DNA of 64,000 bases from Dicyema japonicum (Eukaryota > Dicyemida > Rhombozoa > Dicyemidae): the NCBI GenBank assembly GCA_011109175.1, contig RDEW01000004.1:892030-956029 (forward strand), given 5' to 3'. The translations under genes and the position numbers were made by a program. How positions within the stretch are numbered: position 1 is the stretch's first letter; each line of letters begins with the position of its first letter. A model generated the notes under the pieces. That model made no database searches and was not told where the DNA came from. It was given only the letters and a program-made list of their open reading frames with translations. This document shows, in pieces, positions 43,206 through 55,884 of this stretch.

Positions 43206-44048
43206 ACCCTAGATTTCCACAAATGCTATAAATAACGTACGTTTCAACAAACCTCCTGGATGTTCAACATTGATGGAAACGACTCGAAAAGTTCGATTGT
43301 CTTTACTATGGGCATTATCCCGCCTTATATACTTACAAGCGGTATATTAAACTATCACAACTGTTTCCTCCTTTCCCACCACAAACAAACAAGTCATTTT
43401 TTTGCCCAGCCCACCTTTGACTTATCGCCCCACTATATTTAATTAAGTATGCTATGCATATTATTTTCACAAAGAACTGTGGGTAAATAAACATGCAAGT
43501 TTAAATGGAGGTATGAATTTTTCCTATGGAATTTCAACTTAACTCATGTGCTCAACATAGATTTTATGTAAACTCTTATTGCCAAAACTCCCATATAATT
43601 TTATCGCATATGAAGATCACTATCTCAATTTAAGTTTATTGGGATGATTTTTGCTAGAACAACAATTTTAACTTTAACATCAAGAATTGGTATTATTTTT
43701 ACATAACTCATTAAACAATATCTTTTAGAGTTTCTTAATGGACAGATACAGAGTAAAAATCAAAGAAGTTTAGTCGGTAGCAGAGATTTTCTATGTTCTA
43801 AGGTTTACTGAAGTTATTTCTAAGGAGATTGGAGTTATATGTAAGAATTGTTGGGTTCGATAAATTATGAGTGAATATTTATGAACTTGGACGCTATCTG
43901 AGCTTAGTTAAGTTCCTGAGAATCTTGTATCCATTTCTTCTGAAGTTTAAATTAGACAAACGTGGATTTATAATGAGAGTTGAAAAGAAAAAATGATTTT
44001 TAATTGTTGGTAAGTTAAAATTAGTTATTTTGTTATTCGAACTTTTAA
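43206..44048. other. Intergenic, nothing recognised
   Basis: AT-rich DNA downstream of the LRR gene; the 60-codon frame at 43260 has no support. Confidence 0.3.
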
Positions 44049-46564
44049 TTATTGTTGGGATTCCTTACTGAATGGACTTTCAGTTTTTCGTTTGTTGGCC
44101 ATTTGGTGGTCAACAATACAATTGCACTTTTTCTTCAAATTTTCGAAAGCCTTAGGCCACTGTCTGATTTTGTTATTTGAAACATCAAGAATTTTAATAT
44201 TCGGCAGTTTACAAATATTTTCGGGCAAAACTTCAATGTAATTTTCATCGACGAGTAATACTTCCAACCCTTTCATTAGATTAATCGTCGTGGGCAAAGT
44301 TGACAAATAATTAAACGAAGCACGGAGTTCAATCATTCTATAAAGATATGATATGTCCACTGGCAATTCATTGATTCTGTTTTCAGAAATGTCCATTTTT
44401 TTAACTGATCCCAAAATGTGCAGATTTTCTGCAGGAAAGTTGTTAATATTATTTTTGGACAAGTTCAAGTAAGTTAATAGCTTCAAGCAGCCAAAATTCT
44501 GTGGAAGTGACTGAATTTCGTTCTCAGAAACATCCAAGTGTTCCAACATTTCCAGAGTGATCAGACTTTCGTCAAATTTGGTCAGCGTATTTTGTGAAAA
44601 ATCGATCTTTTTCAAATTTCTTAGTTTACTCATTTGCGCTGGCAGAAATGACAATTTGTTGTTTGAGGCCGAGATCACCCTCAAGGTCTGCAATTTCTCA
44701 AAATTCTACGAATGCTAACCCACAGAAACCTCTGGAAACTGAGTAATATTGTTATTATCGAAATACAGCTCTTCCATAAGGCGGAGATTCGTCAAGGCTT
44801 TGGGGAGTTCGTTCATGTTTAAATTATTTAATTCAAGCACAACAATCGAGGTAAAATGTTCTCTTTTATATAAGGAAGCGAAAAAGGAACTACGCGGATC
44901 CTCGGATTCAGATCTATTGAAAATGTTTTAGATTTTGCTAACTTTAGTGGATTATGGGAAATTTTCACGCTTCTTACATTTGGGGAAGTCCACATATATC
45001 TAATTTGTTGTTGCACAAATGGAATTCTTTCAAATTAGTGAACAATTGGATTGCCTTGGGCATTACTGAAATTTGAAGATTATCCATGTAAAAGTATTCC
45101 AGAGATTTAAGCTATAAAATGGTAAATCAACCTAAAACGTTAAAAATATTCTCTGAAAGATGTGTGATTGGGTTATTGCTGATATCCAAGTATTTTATAA
45201 GTTGCATAAATCCGAGTTTTTCTGGCAGTGACTGTAATTGATTTTCGGAGACAGTAAGTTTTTTGAGTCTGTAAAGTTCATTCAACGATTCTGGAAGAAA
45301 TCTGAAAGATTATTTAGTTTTAACAAACGTGAGCTGATTCCGAGAAGCTATAAATGTTTCGAGAAAAATTAAATCCTTTATATTTTCTGAAATCTCCGTG
45401 AGAAGGTTGTCTGAAACATCCAAAGTGTGGATTGATTTTGAATCCATGAGAGCTGAAATATCTTGAAGTTTGTTTTTTGACAGATTTATGTGTTTGATGG
45501 ACCGAGTTTCACTGATTGTGACAGGAATTCGAATTAACTGATTTTCAGATAAATCGAGGACTTGTAACTTTTTGTATTCGTTGATGTCACTAGGAAATTC
45601 CTCCAATTTGTTATTGGCAAGATAAAGCTCAATCAAATTATATTTCAAATCACAGATTGCCTTAGGCACACTTTCAATTTCATTATTGGACAAATTCAAG
45701 TAATTTAGGTAACAGAGGTTCCCAAATGAGTCGGGAATTTCGAAGATGTTGTTATTCGACAGATCCAACTTTCGTAAAAATGAGACTCTGTCGATTGTCT
45801 GTGGAAGCTTGGATATTGAGTTATTCGAGGCATCCAGTCTTTTAAGGGTCGCCTTTTGCTTAGCTCCAATCGCAGGCAAGGCTCCAAGTCTGTTTTTCGA
45901 AATGTTAAGCGATCCTGTCAGCTCATAAGCCTGCTTTTTAAAAGTTTTGATTAAATTGTTTGAAACGTCAAAATTTTCTATGCTTTTAGCTTTATTTATT
46001 GCCGCAGGAAGTGCTCTTATCTTGTTCATACTTAAATCAAAGTCATGTAGTGCACTTGCTTTTGGTAATGTGGTGGGATCTTCTTGATTAAATTACTGGA
46101 TAGGTCGACTTCTTTTAGTTCCTTCAGACGAAACATAGATGCCGGTATTGCTCCAAGTTGATTGTATTTGGCGTCGATTTTTTGCATGGCGTAGAGAGAA
46201 TCGATATCTTTGGGTATCTTCTTAAATTTATTGTTAGAAATGTCCAATTCTGATGCCAGATCACAAACCTGGAAGGGTAAAATTCTAAAATTCAAACTTC
46301 TTCGTTTTTCAGTAATTCGGGAGGAATCGCTTTGATTTGTTGAGAAGCATATTTTATAAAAACACGTTTCTTTCCTTCTGTAGCGTGCTTAATATGAATA
46401 GCCAAGGCTCCGGGTAAAGCTCTAATTTATGTAAAAGTCACATTACTTAATTTTACTCCCAGGGCCAGTGGGGGAGCTGGCTTTGATTTTCCCTTTTTGC
46501 CAGTTCCTGACATGGTCGATCTCGATGTTGCTGATTTTGATTTATTTTCCGTTGCTGTTGCCAT
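44049..46564 (-). CDS. Large leucine-rich-repeat protein, with two 1-nt deletions
   Basis: Seven exons, introns 27, 29, 27, 27, 29 and 24 nt; 784 residues once single-base losses near 46067-46075 and 44979 are counted (the corrected length divides by three). N terminus is a Lys/Ser-rich tail (MATATENKSKSATSRSTM), then a LRRC57-like opening (ALAIHIKHATEGKKRVFI) and ~28 repeats of LxxLdlSxNxlxxlP type, e.g. LDLSNNNIFEIPDSFGNLCY. C terminus is charged (KRKTESPFSKESQQ). No signal peptide, transmembrane or catalytic domain, so an intracellular scaffold of the SHOC2/LRRC40/LRRC57 kind is likely; exact orthology unclear. An atypical spacer of ~45 residues (DPRSSFFASLYKREHFTS) sits between two repeat blocks. 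Confidence 0.9.
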
Positions 46565-46622
46565 ACCAAATAATTAGGCCTAACAAAATATCAAAAATTT
46601 AAATTTCAATAATTTATTTAAA

Positions 46623-46913
46623 TTATCTAAGCAACAAACGTTTCCATGCAACCAAATAGAATGTACAAAGCTTTAATTGCATACATTGGGTGTCAGATCT
46701 CCGCTTCTGAGATATAAGATCCACTATGTTCGTTTGTGTTAAGATCTGAAAATGATCTGTCAGAAGTTCATTTCCCGTTTCGAAATCCTGTGCAAACTCG
46801 AGAGGAGGCTTTTCCGGGAAGCGGAAGCACAGAAGTATGATATCGCTGCTAATTGCTGAAACTGGGATCCCCGAACTGTATAGCTTAGCTTTTTCTTGCT
46901 TTCTTGGTGACAT
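46623..46913 (-). CDS. Unknown small protein upstream of the LRR gene
   Basis: 96 residues, ATG at 46913, no intron: MSPRKQEKAKLYSSGIPVSA then FRFPEKPPLEFAQDFETGNE and ISQKRRSDTQCMQLKLC. Same strand as the LRR gene; its stop is 58 nt before the LRR start codon, so the two may be co-transcribed. Composition and codons look coding. Not recognised. Confidence 0.45.
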   Translation of the reverse strand: MSPRKQEKAKLYSSGIPVSAISSDIILLCFRFPEKPPLEFAQDFETGNELLTDHFQILTQTNIVDLISQKRRSDTQCMQLKLCTFYLVAWKRLLLR

Positions 46914-47579
46914 TGGCTTTCTAAATAAGTGGTTAATTAATCAAAAGTATAGGTGATGACTTTCCTCTATTGCACAAAAAGTCTGTTTTTTTTAATGACG
47001 GACAGAGCGACTGGATATTTAGTTGGCTAATAACAAATTTTGAAGGTAAATAAAAAAGAGTTATTGTTAATAATTAGTTTCAACACAAAATAATATTAAG
47101 GCAAAAAGAGGACAATTGGTGAAATTCCAGTAATATAAACATAGCTATTTATGTGGTTTATTGGTCAAAAGGGTATCGCATCATGATGATAAAAATATTT
47201 GTGTTTTTTAATATCGTGAGCATTGATAAGTAGATGAATTAATGGAGACATTGCAATAATCCAACGAATTTTCTAAAATAATAGAATATTTTTAATTTGT
47301 TCTTAACTAAAATTTCAATTTGATTATAAAATAAAAATTTTAAAATATATCTCAACAAGTCTACATTGATAAAAACTGGGTCACGTGTTCATAGAAATTT
47401 GGTGCTAATGTTATATACCTTATATTTTTGTGATTGTGTTCTAATAAAATTATAACTTCCTCAGAATAAAATCAGACTGTCCCCAGTAAATTTTATTTTT
47501 CATTGTTTGTTTTTATTTTTTTTCTTGATCCATTGAATCAGGAATATCGAGGAATGCTTTATATAAGAGCTTAGAAGTA
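46914..47579. other. Intergenic, nothing recognised
   Basis: Strongly AT-rich, no frame, no repeat matched. Confidence 0.3.
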
Positions 47580-47895
47580 CTGGAATCCCGATGGAAGGTC
47601 TTCGGACATGTGCTGAGGATGGAATTAACATCCCCACCGAACATATCTATGGAAACATACTATGTTAGTCAAGAAGGCCGCTATCGTAGAAGACCTAGAA
47701 CAACATTGTCAATAGTCTTACAAAAGGACCTGGTCAATATCAAAAAAATCTAAAAATGCCGACGACCTGGACAACATGAGAGCTTTGGCTAGGAACAGGG
47801 GAGCTTGGAAAAGGATGACATCTAACCTTGTTTCTTTTGCTGCACATGCGGGGCTATAAATAGTATGGCTCTCGTGAAGTGCTTAAATAATAAAT
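47580..47895 (+). mobile_element. LINE-C 3' fragment
   Basis: Frames: SRWKVFGHVLRMELTSPPN, GRYRRRPRTTLSIVLQKDL, then NADDLDNMRALARNRGAWKR MTSNLVSFAAHAGL. The 3' UTR GCGGGGCTATAAATAGTATG GCTCTCGTGAAGTGCTT is the sequence shared with SINE-A, then (AATA)n. Confidence 0.9.
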
Positions 47896-47903
47896 AATTG
47901 AAT

Positions 47904-48795
47904 CAGGGGTAGGCAAATGGCGGCCCGCGAATAAATTTTATAATACTAAAGGAAATTGGCCCGCGGACCAATTAGTAAATTTTTTATATTAAATTTCTAA
48001 ACGTGCTAATAATTTTTTTGTTTTCAACTCCAAAAAAATGAAAGATTTTCAAACTCGTACATTTAATGCAGATCGGACTAATGACTATTTCTATTGAGGT
48101 AATGGAAAACCTATATGCCTGATATGCTTTCATAAAGTTGCTGTCCAAAAACTTTATAACAAGCGACATCAGAAAACTCGGCATTATAAAAAATTCAACA
48201 AGTTTATATGAGAATCACGCTTAATTAAAATTAAGAGACTGGAACACAATTACCAAATGCAAACAACATTTTTTTATAATTTGAGTTGTAAAAAAGACGA
48301 TATCACACGTACTAGTTACGAAATTTCAAAGATAATTGTGAAACGAATGAAGCTATTTACAGACGGCGAATAAAAGAATAGAAAAATGTCCTTGGATTTA
48401 AATCTCTCTTTAAACAACTTTTTTGAAATTTCGAATATTTTTCAATCCTATTGGATACTAGTGCTGACAGAAGAGATACTTCTCAGTCTGCCGTATTTGT
48501 ACGAGGGATAACTGAAGCATTTAAATTTTTTAAGAATTTGTCAGAGTCATTCAAATGATGGGTTTAGTGGCAGGAACGACCTTAATGTAACTCTTAACAG
48601 AATTAATTTTCGAAATTTCCTTCTATGGTCGGGACAAAAAAGGAAGGAATTAAGAAATGGAAAATCTTGAAATTCAGTACAATTTGATCAATTTTTACTG
48701 TATTATTCATCAAGAAGAGCTTGTTGCCAAATCAGTCAATTACGCGAAACAATGGATGCTGCTGTTAATGCAGTTAATTTTATCCCGAGGCTTAA
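47904..48795 (+). mobile_element. hAT transposon remnant with BED-type finger
   Basis: Terminus CAGGGGTAGGCAAATGGCGG at 47904. From ~48030: RTFNADRTNDYFY, GKPICLIC, HKVAVQKLYNKRHQKTRHYK, the BED-like zinc finger found in GTF2IRD2/ZBED-type hAT proteins. Broken soon after. Confidence 0.7.
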
Positions 48796-49790
48796 ATCAG
48801 TGGTTCTCAACCTTTTTATTTAATTGCCCCGCAAATTTTTTTCGCTCCTTATTTTAAAAGTCAAAAAGTTATTACCACGTACAGAAATTATTTAAGAAAT
48901 ATTTTTTTAATTTAAAAATCATAGTTTTAATGAGATACTTGTGGTTTATGAGCATTCACAAGATTCTCTAAATTTGCCTTTCTTTTCGTAATCCTTATAT
49001 CTCTTCTTGTACATTTATTTTGTGTCGTTTTTCCCGATGACATTTTTCCCATACTCAAATGTAATTACAAGTTAGACCTTGTGACTATTTCTACCTGTCT
49101 TTCGACTTAAAATGAAGAATATGTAATTAATGTTTGTAAAATCAATAATTTTCAGTGAAACTTCAAAATATGAAAGTAAATTGAAAAATTTATAAAATTT
49201 GACATTCACATAATTTCTTCATAATTAAAGCTACGTAATGAATTGATTAGTCAAGAATTTATTTGATAAAACTTTGATCAATCTTGCACATTCAATAATG
49301 AAGAAATAATAAAGTGACTAAAAATATACATGACCAAAGAGGTAATTTCCTTTTTTATCTGTTCTTCATCTTTTCTCGTTCCACAAGACTTGCGTCATGT
49401 TATTCAATTATATTTTCGTCAGTGTTTATCAACAGTATTCGTAGAATTAAGTATATTCTCGAAGCCATCGTCTTATCCGATATGATGACTTCACTTCTTA
49501 GCTATAATGACTTCATAGATCTAAATTGAGGATGCTCCCTCCCGCATCAAAATATCCATAACGGGGAATCAACAAAAGTGATTAAAGTCTTGGATTCAAA
49601 AGTTTTTGGTTAGTTCTTCACCGATTTAAAAAATCAACGATGGTATCGTATAATTTTACAAATCTTAAAACCTGTTTTTGCAATTATCTCTGCAACTTTG
49701 CATGAATAAAATAATCCAGAAACATTTTGAAATATACTTTTATTAAAACGGGAAGTTAAAGCCAAAATAATCAGTTATTTTAATTTTAGC
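48796..49790. other. Second hAT-type terminus and AT-rich DNA
   Basis: CAGTGGTTCTCAACCTTTTT at 48798 is another hAT end. Beyond that no frame or repeat I can support. Confidence 0.4.
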
Positions 49791-49799
49791 CGGAAAGCA

Positions 49800-51040
49800 T
49801 AGAAGTCTCGTAGCATTTTTGGTGCCACATGTAAAATTTTTCTTCCAAATTGTTTAGCAGATTCTTTGTTTCCTCTGTTTCAATATTCTCCGTTTCTGAA
49901 TATCCACTATAGATATTATTTTTGTACTCTTCGCACTATACATCAATTTTATCGTCTATAACAAGATTTAGAAGTTGATCTGTTAGACAGTCTGTCGCAT
50001 AGGAATCACGGTTCTTGTCGATTCTCTTCCAACAATTAACAATACATGCCGCATCTATTTTCTCCCAACCTTCCGAACTTAGTATCATGACATGACGCAA
50101 GTTTAATTTTGCAAAAGAATGTGCAAAATTGTTTTCGACATCGTGAAAACACAAAAATTCCATTAATAAACTTGAATAATAATTCTTAAAGGCCTTGATT
50201 ATTCCCATATCCAATGGTTGTAAATAGGACCTTATATTTTTCGGTAAAAATAAAAATTCGATATTTGAACATTAAAAAGTTTTATGGCATCCAGCGTTGT
50301 CAAGCAATAATAATATTTTTCTGTTGTTTTTGCGAAACAATTCATTTATTAGTGTAAGCCAACTCATAAAAGTCTTTCCAGTCATCCGTGCATTTTTAAG
50401 ACGAATACAATAACCCAAAATCTTGGACATCAAAAATTTTTAGGCACCGAGGTTGTGTATACTTTCCAATAATCAATGGGTCAAGTTTTTCTACAGTTAA
50501 ACTGCAGTATGATTTTTGGGGAGTTTTTTTTTATAAAAAAGCGGGGTTTCATCGCAATTAAATACATTTTGAGGTCCATAATTTAATACTTTCTCGTCAA
50601 ATTTTTAAAAATAATCTTTAACGTGAGATAAATCGCATGAGGCCTTTTCTCCACATATTGACTTGAATTGAAGCTCATGTCGCAATTTAAATCTATCAAG
50701 CCACCCATTGGAGGCTTTAAAAGAAGTAAATCCAATTTTTGAAGCTGTAACTAAGGCGATTTTTTTTCAAAATAGGGCCTGAAATCGGAATTTTATCCAC
50801 CCGAAGTTTTTGAAATACTTCAAAGACTTGATCATCAAATTTTTCTTTATCGGCTTTAAATGCCTCATAAAACTCAGAACTAGTATTGCCGCGGTGTGAG
50901 AAAAGTACAATATTTCGTTTGATTCTTGAAATAGTTCCTTTACTTGTCTTGTACTTTGTGATTAATTGCCTTTCAAATAAATTGTTCCTCATAATTTCTT
51001 TAGAAATTTTCAATTTAGTTTCGCAATCCATAACCACAAC
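49800..51040 (-). pseudogene. Tigger/pogo transposase, broken
   Basis: Minus strand: CENP-B-type helix-turn-helix KLKISKEIMRNNLFERQLIT KYK, second helix region SNGWLDRFKLRH, then catalytic blocks FNCDETPLFYKK (Asp 1), ILLLLDNAGCHK (Asp 2) and FLFLPKNIRSYLQPLDMGII (Asp 3, LQPLD). C terminus CWKRIDKN...LTDQLLNLV. Several stops. Terminal repeats not identified. Confidence 0.85.
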
Positions 51041-51217
51041 AAAAATGAAAATTGAAAATAAAACAAAAAAATAATTAATTTATTATAATTTTTTTATCTT
51101 AAAAATTGTAAATATATGATTTTTCGATGCCCCAAAATTTCCATAATTTTTCGCAAAATTTGTCGCAGCCTGTTACATTTTTTCGACCTTGAAAAGGTCT
51201 TTTGATTATCCGACATT

Positions 51218-54129
51218 ATTATTATTATTACCCCCAGGATCACTGGGTCAAAAAGAAAGAAATAAAAGTTCTCATCTAACTAAGTAGTGAGTCTAAACAT
51301 TACGGACAAGGTTTCGCAGTCCATGAACATCTTGTACCACGGATACATCAATTTTGGAAAGTCAACGACAGGATTAGTGTTCTGCAAATTAGGATGAATG
51401 ACATGTGCCCTTCCAAAAGCTACATGACAGTCATTAACGTGTATGCTCCACATAGTGGCAGATTTTTGAAAAATCCTGAGGAACTGGATGACTTCTACTG
51501 TCAACTATTGAGGACGTACTCGGAATACGAATCTTCGTCGTTGATATTTATTGCCAGGACTTTAACGCTAAAGTTGGGATGCGACGCAGTGGAGAGGAAT
51601 CGTTCATCGGCAGGCATGGACGGGGGTGGAGAAACACCCCGGGAATACTACTGGCCAATTTCTGTCAAGCGAATGATCTTTTCATAGGAAACACTGCCTT
51701 TATGCACCCAGCTCGCCACAGGAGCACATGGACTGGCCATAGAACGAACTCGGAAAACAAAAGTGTCAATATTTATAATCAAATTGATTACATCATTTGT
51801 CGGACCAAGGACAAACACCTACTGAATGATGCCCGTTCTTATGGAGGGTCGATGATAAATAGTGACCATAAAATGGTTATTGGCAAGTTCTCCTTGAAGA
51901 AATACTACATTGGAAGGAAGAACCTGAGTCTAAGCAAAACGCTACCACCTTACCATACCCATGTATATATGACTGAGAAGCTCTGGTCTCAGCCGCTGCT
52001 GGTGACAAACTACCAAAAACATATAGAGAACCACCTATATACATTACCAGCTAATATGACTATACAAGACCTATGGGATCAGACCAAAAGCATTATTTGC
52101 CTTGCCGCAAACACCCACCTTGGAGTGAGACGGCAGACAACCGGAAATATGTCACTTGGCCATCCAGACTCCTTATTACTGGCAAAACAACAACGAGAAA
52201 TATGGATACAGAGTCTAAACACGACGGATATACATATCAAAAACAAACTACGAACTGAACGAAATATTATCAAGAGAAGAATCATGAAGCTTAATAATGA
52301 ACACTCGAAGGATGTCTTCCTATCACATCTTAGAGAGCTGGAGCAACTAAAGGACAATGCACAAATGTTCGCTGCAGTCCGACTAATGCGAGGAAAGAAA
52401 AAAGCGACAGTACATGTTATGGATGGGAAGGGGAAACTTATCTTAAAACCAGACGAACAGATCGAATTGATTGCTGCCCATTTTGAAAAACTGTTCAATG
52501 CGAACGGCCAAGAACTGGCCCCTTTCATCGGAGAACCGCGGATGCTGGAAACAATTATCACATCTAAGGAAGTTCAGAGTGCGTGCAGTAAGCTAAAGAA
52601 TCACAGGAGCGCTGGACCAGACAACATCCCTCCCGAACTGCTGAAATATGGACCTATGCGTCTATTCGAAACCATTGCGACATTGTTAAATGGAATGTTT
52701 ACATCCAACTCTGTCCTACCACTGGGGAAAGGGACATTGATACCTATACAAAAGCCTAACAAACCAAAGGGACCACTAGAAAGCCTACGCCCAGTCATAT
52801 TGTTAAACACATTACGAAAAGTTCTTGCATCTGTTGCTTTGGACCGCTTAAAACATCCTGCAGGAAATTACCTATCAGCATGCCATAGTGGATTTCGTGA
52901 AGGAAGGTCGACAGCGGACATTCTGTGGAGCCACAGGTGGCGGTGTGCAACGGCTCAAAGATACAAAAATGCCACGACCATCCTGGGGATCGATATGTCA
53001 AGAGCTTTCGACACCATTAGCCGACACAAGCTAATGGTTGTCCTTCATCAATTTGTGGACCAATCATTGCTACGGATAATCAGAGTACTTCTCTCAAGTA
53101 CTGAACTGTCAGTCCGAATTGGGAGAACTCTATCCCGACCATTCAAAACTACAATCGGCACTCCTCAGGGAGACTCCCTCTCCCCCTTACTATTTGTGAT
53201 ATATCTCGAAGCTGCACTAAAGGATCTAAGAACTTGCTATGAAGGAAAAATAAACGAAGTCGTATACGCGGATGATGTGGATTTTATATCCGAGGATACA
53301 GAAGCTCTCACACATCTGCTGGAAAATGCACCGGACAAACTGGGGGAATGGTTCCTCATCGTTAACCGGGCCAAAACGGAAATCACGGAAATCAAAAGAA
53401 TGGACAACATCCTTAATGAACGTTGGCGACATGTTAATAAGCTTGGATCCCTACTGGGGGACACAGAAGACATCATCAAAAGGAAAACACTTGCAGGAGT
53501 AGCAATGCGAAAACTCAAAAAGGGATGGCTGAAAGGACTAGATGTCAATCTGCGGATACGCATGTACAATGCATTTGTGAAACCGATACTGACATACAAT
53601 GCTGGTACTTGGGCCTGTACAGGTGCGGAATCAATGGCTCTCGATGGGTTCCACAGAAAACAGCTTAGAGTATTATTTGGCATGCAGTGGCCGCCAGAAT
53701 CTCGAATACCGGTATTTACAAAAAATGCAAAAGTAGGCCTCTAAGCCTGGAAATCACTGACGCCCGGTGGAGACTGTTTGGTCACGTACTACGCATGGAT
53801 CTTGCTGCCCCGGCTAATGTGGCGATGGAGGACCATTTCATGTTCGAGGGCAAATGCTTCCGTGGCAGACCAAGGATGACCCTACCTATCATGCTGCACA
53901 AAGACCTCCAAAGGATAAAGAAATGCCTAAAGACGGGAGACGATCTGGACATGCTGAGATCGACTGCGTGTAACCGTGGAGGATGGAAGAGGCTAACTAA
54001 TAACATTGTTTCTTGTATTGCACATGCTTTGCTATAACTATTATGGCAAGGCGATAAGTGCTGTAATAATAATAATAATCTAACTAAATGATCCCAGACC
54101 GACAAAGGTGAGGATGAGTCCCTCATTAC
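51218..54129 (-). repeat. SINE-B copy split by LINE-C
   Basis: Left part 51218-51285, right part 54080-54129, together one minus-strand SINE-B missing its first ~45 bp. Outer target duplication ATTATCCGACATT is exact (51205-51217 and 54130-54142). Confidence 0.92.
51286..54079 (+). mobile_element. LINE-C, APE-type LINE, 5' truncated, RT frame intact
   Basis: Inserted in SINE-B with duplication CTAACTAA(G/A)T (51276-51285 and 54080-54089). Endonuclease remainder SYMTVINVYAPHS, then a 1-nt loss at the GDFNAKVG box (~51556), after which one frame runs 51579-53744 (721 codons): QIDYIICR and NSDHKMV (endonuclease), RSAGPDNIPPELLKYG, LRPVILLNTLRK, LGIDMSRAFDTI, GTPQGDSLSPLLF, EVVYADDVDFI (RT). A second shift near 53690-53745 leads to LSLEITDARWRLFGHVLRMD and the C terminus CNRGGWKRLTNNIVSCIAHA. 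3' UTR then (AAT)6. Almost intact, so young. Confidence 0.93.
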
Positions 54130-54257
54130 ATTATCCGACATTTAATTTTGTATATCCGATTTATATCGTGATTTAATCCTGTTAAATTAGTTTTTTATTC
54201 ATAAATGTTATGATTATAAAGATTTTATTTTTATAGCGGTAAACCTATATTTCTAGC

Positions 54258-55700
54258 GTGATTTATAGCATGGAAGATTATTTTGTTGCAATGGCTTCTT
54301 ACAAGGGTTTTGTGAAAGATTATGCTTTGCATGATAAATTTCCCGAAAATCTTCCGAGGCACCGAAAATATAGGCTTGTAAAGAAGATAGAGAATTTTTC
54401 CATTATCAATGACAGGTATTGTAAATTTGCAATAATTTTAGACTGTATCTTAAATCAACTGATTCCAAGTTAGTCATATCCCTGGATAATGAAACCGAAA
54501 TGGAGCATGTTGCGAAATCGTTGCACGAGTTTTCACACGGAGGAGTCAATAAAATTGAGTATGAATGTCGACAAAGATACTTCACTGTAAAGAATGAGAT
54601 TATCAGAAAAGTCATTCGAAATTGTGAAGTCTGCAAATTTTCGCGTCCTTTAAAAGTTCGTGATTTTTTATAATTGTAGATTGGAGATATAAATCACCAT
54701 GTGTTTGCTTATTCTCCAAATGAACGTTTTCAGGTAGATCTAATAGACCTGAAAAAATTTTCAACATTAAATAAAAACTTCAAATAGATTTTAACGGTCA
54801 TTGACATATATAGTAGGCTGGTTTTTTTTTAATTTATAGATTCGCTTTTGTACGAGCACTTTATAATAAGTCTGGTATAGAAGTATGTGAAAACTTAAGA
54901 TCTTTGTTCCGCCTGAATGGACCATGTAAATTTCTTCAGTCGGACAATGGTTCTGAATTTAAAAATCAAGAAATAACAAAACTTTGCGAAGATTTTAACA
55001 TTAAGCAAATTCACGGAAGGCCTAACAATCCACGAGCACAAGAATTGTCGAAAGATTTAATTAGACGATCACGAGGAAGTTGTCAAAAATACTGGATAAC
55101 AGTGAAAAAAAGTGGCTTGATAAATTAGAAAGTGCTGTCTACAGTTACAACATATCGGTCCATTCATTTTCTAACGAAAGTCCTTTCGAAAGATATCGAG
55201 GAATTAAGGGAATAAATTCAATAATTAATGGTTATACTTATATCATTATGACTTAGATAATTTAAGTGATGAGTGTGCGATTCCAGAACAAATTGACGAT
55301 TTGGTTAATTTATCGACTCCAGAATCTATTGAAAATTCACTTAGTTTGATTTAAAAAATTTATATCTAGATAATTCCCAGTCAGATAATTTGTGTCCGAA
55401 TGCGAAGAGATTCAATTTCGAAATTAAATCGATTGAAGAAAATTCTAATTATTACAAAGCTATGAACAGGAAAATGAATGTTCATAATAGTAAATATACT
55501 TTTAACATGGGAGATAAAGTATGAATCAAAAACATTAATAAATAGGTTCGGGCTAAAAAGGACTTTGGAACAAATCCCTCATTGCGACTGGATAAGTTTG
55601 AGTCTCAGTATTATCCAGTTGCAGAAATAATTAATATTTTATCGAATAATCGCGTGGAGGTAGTTTTAAATAGTTTAATTTGATAAATAAAAAATTCGAA
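54258..55700 (+). mobile_element. Integrase-bearing element, copy 2, with micro-introns
   Basis: MEDYFVAMASYKGFVKDYAL, then after a 26-nt intron (54416-54441) LYLKSTDSKLV. H2C2 zinc finger LHEFSHGGVNK...VIRNCEVCKFSRP. A 24-nt intron, then ERFQVDLIDLKKF; a TAG where a Tyr is expected (NFK*ILTVIDIYS); possible 23-nt GC-AG intron before FAFVRALY. Catalytic core LTVIDIYS (Asp), FLQSDNGSEFKN (Asp), PNNPRAQ and shifted IVERF (Glu). Then YSYNISVHSFSNESPFERYR and KKDFGTNPSLRLDKF. No RT or protease seen, so closer to Ginger/GIN-type integrase elements than to full Ty3/Gypsy. LTR or TIR not found. Confidence 0.75.
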
Positions 55701-55884
55701 AGGAGAAATATCGACTGTATTAATGAGTAGACTAAAAAGTTACTTAAATTTAATTTTTTGTGGTTAATAAATCATTTATAAAATTAATTGAAGTTAATCT
55801 TGGTTCAAGGTTAATGTAACAGGCTTCCCATAGGTAACGCTTGGCCCATGTGACATATTCATCCACATGATTCAATCTATTAAC

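Noticed and set aside
52079-53683. Several long minus-strand frames
   Set aside because: Antisense shadows of the LINE-C RT frame.
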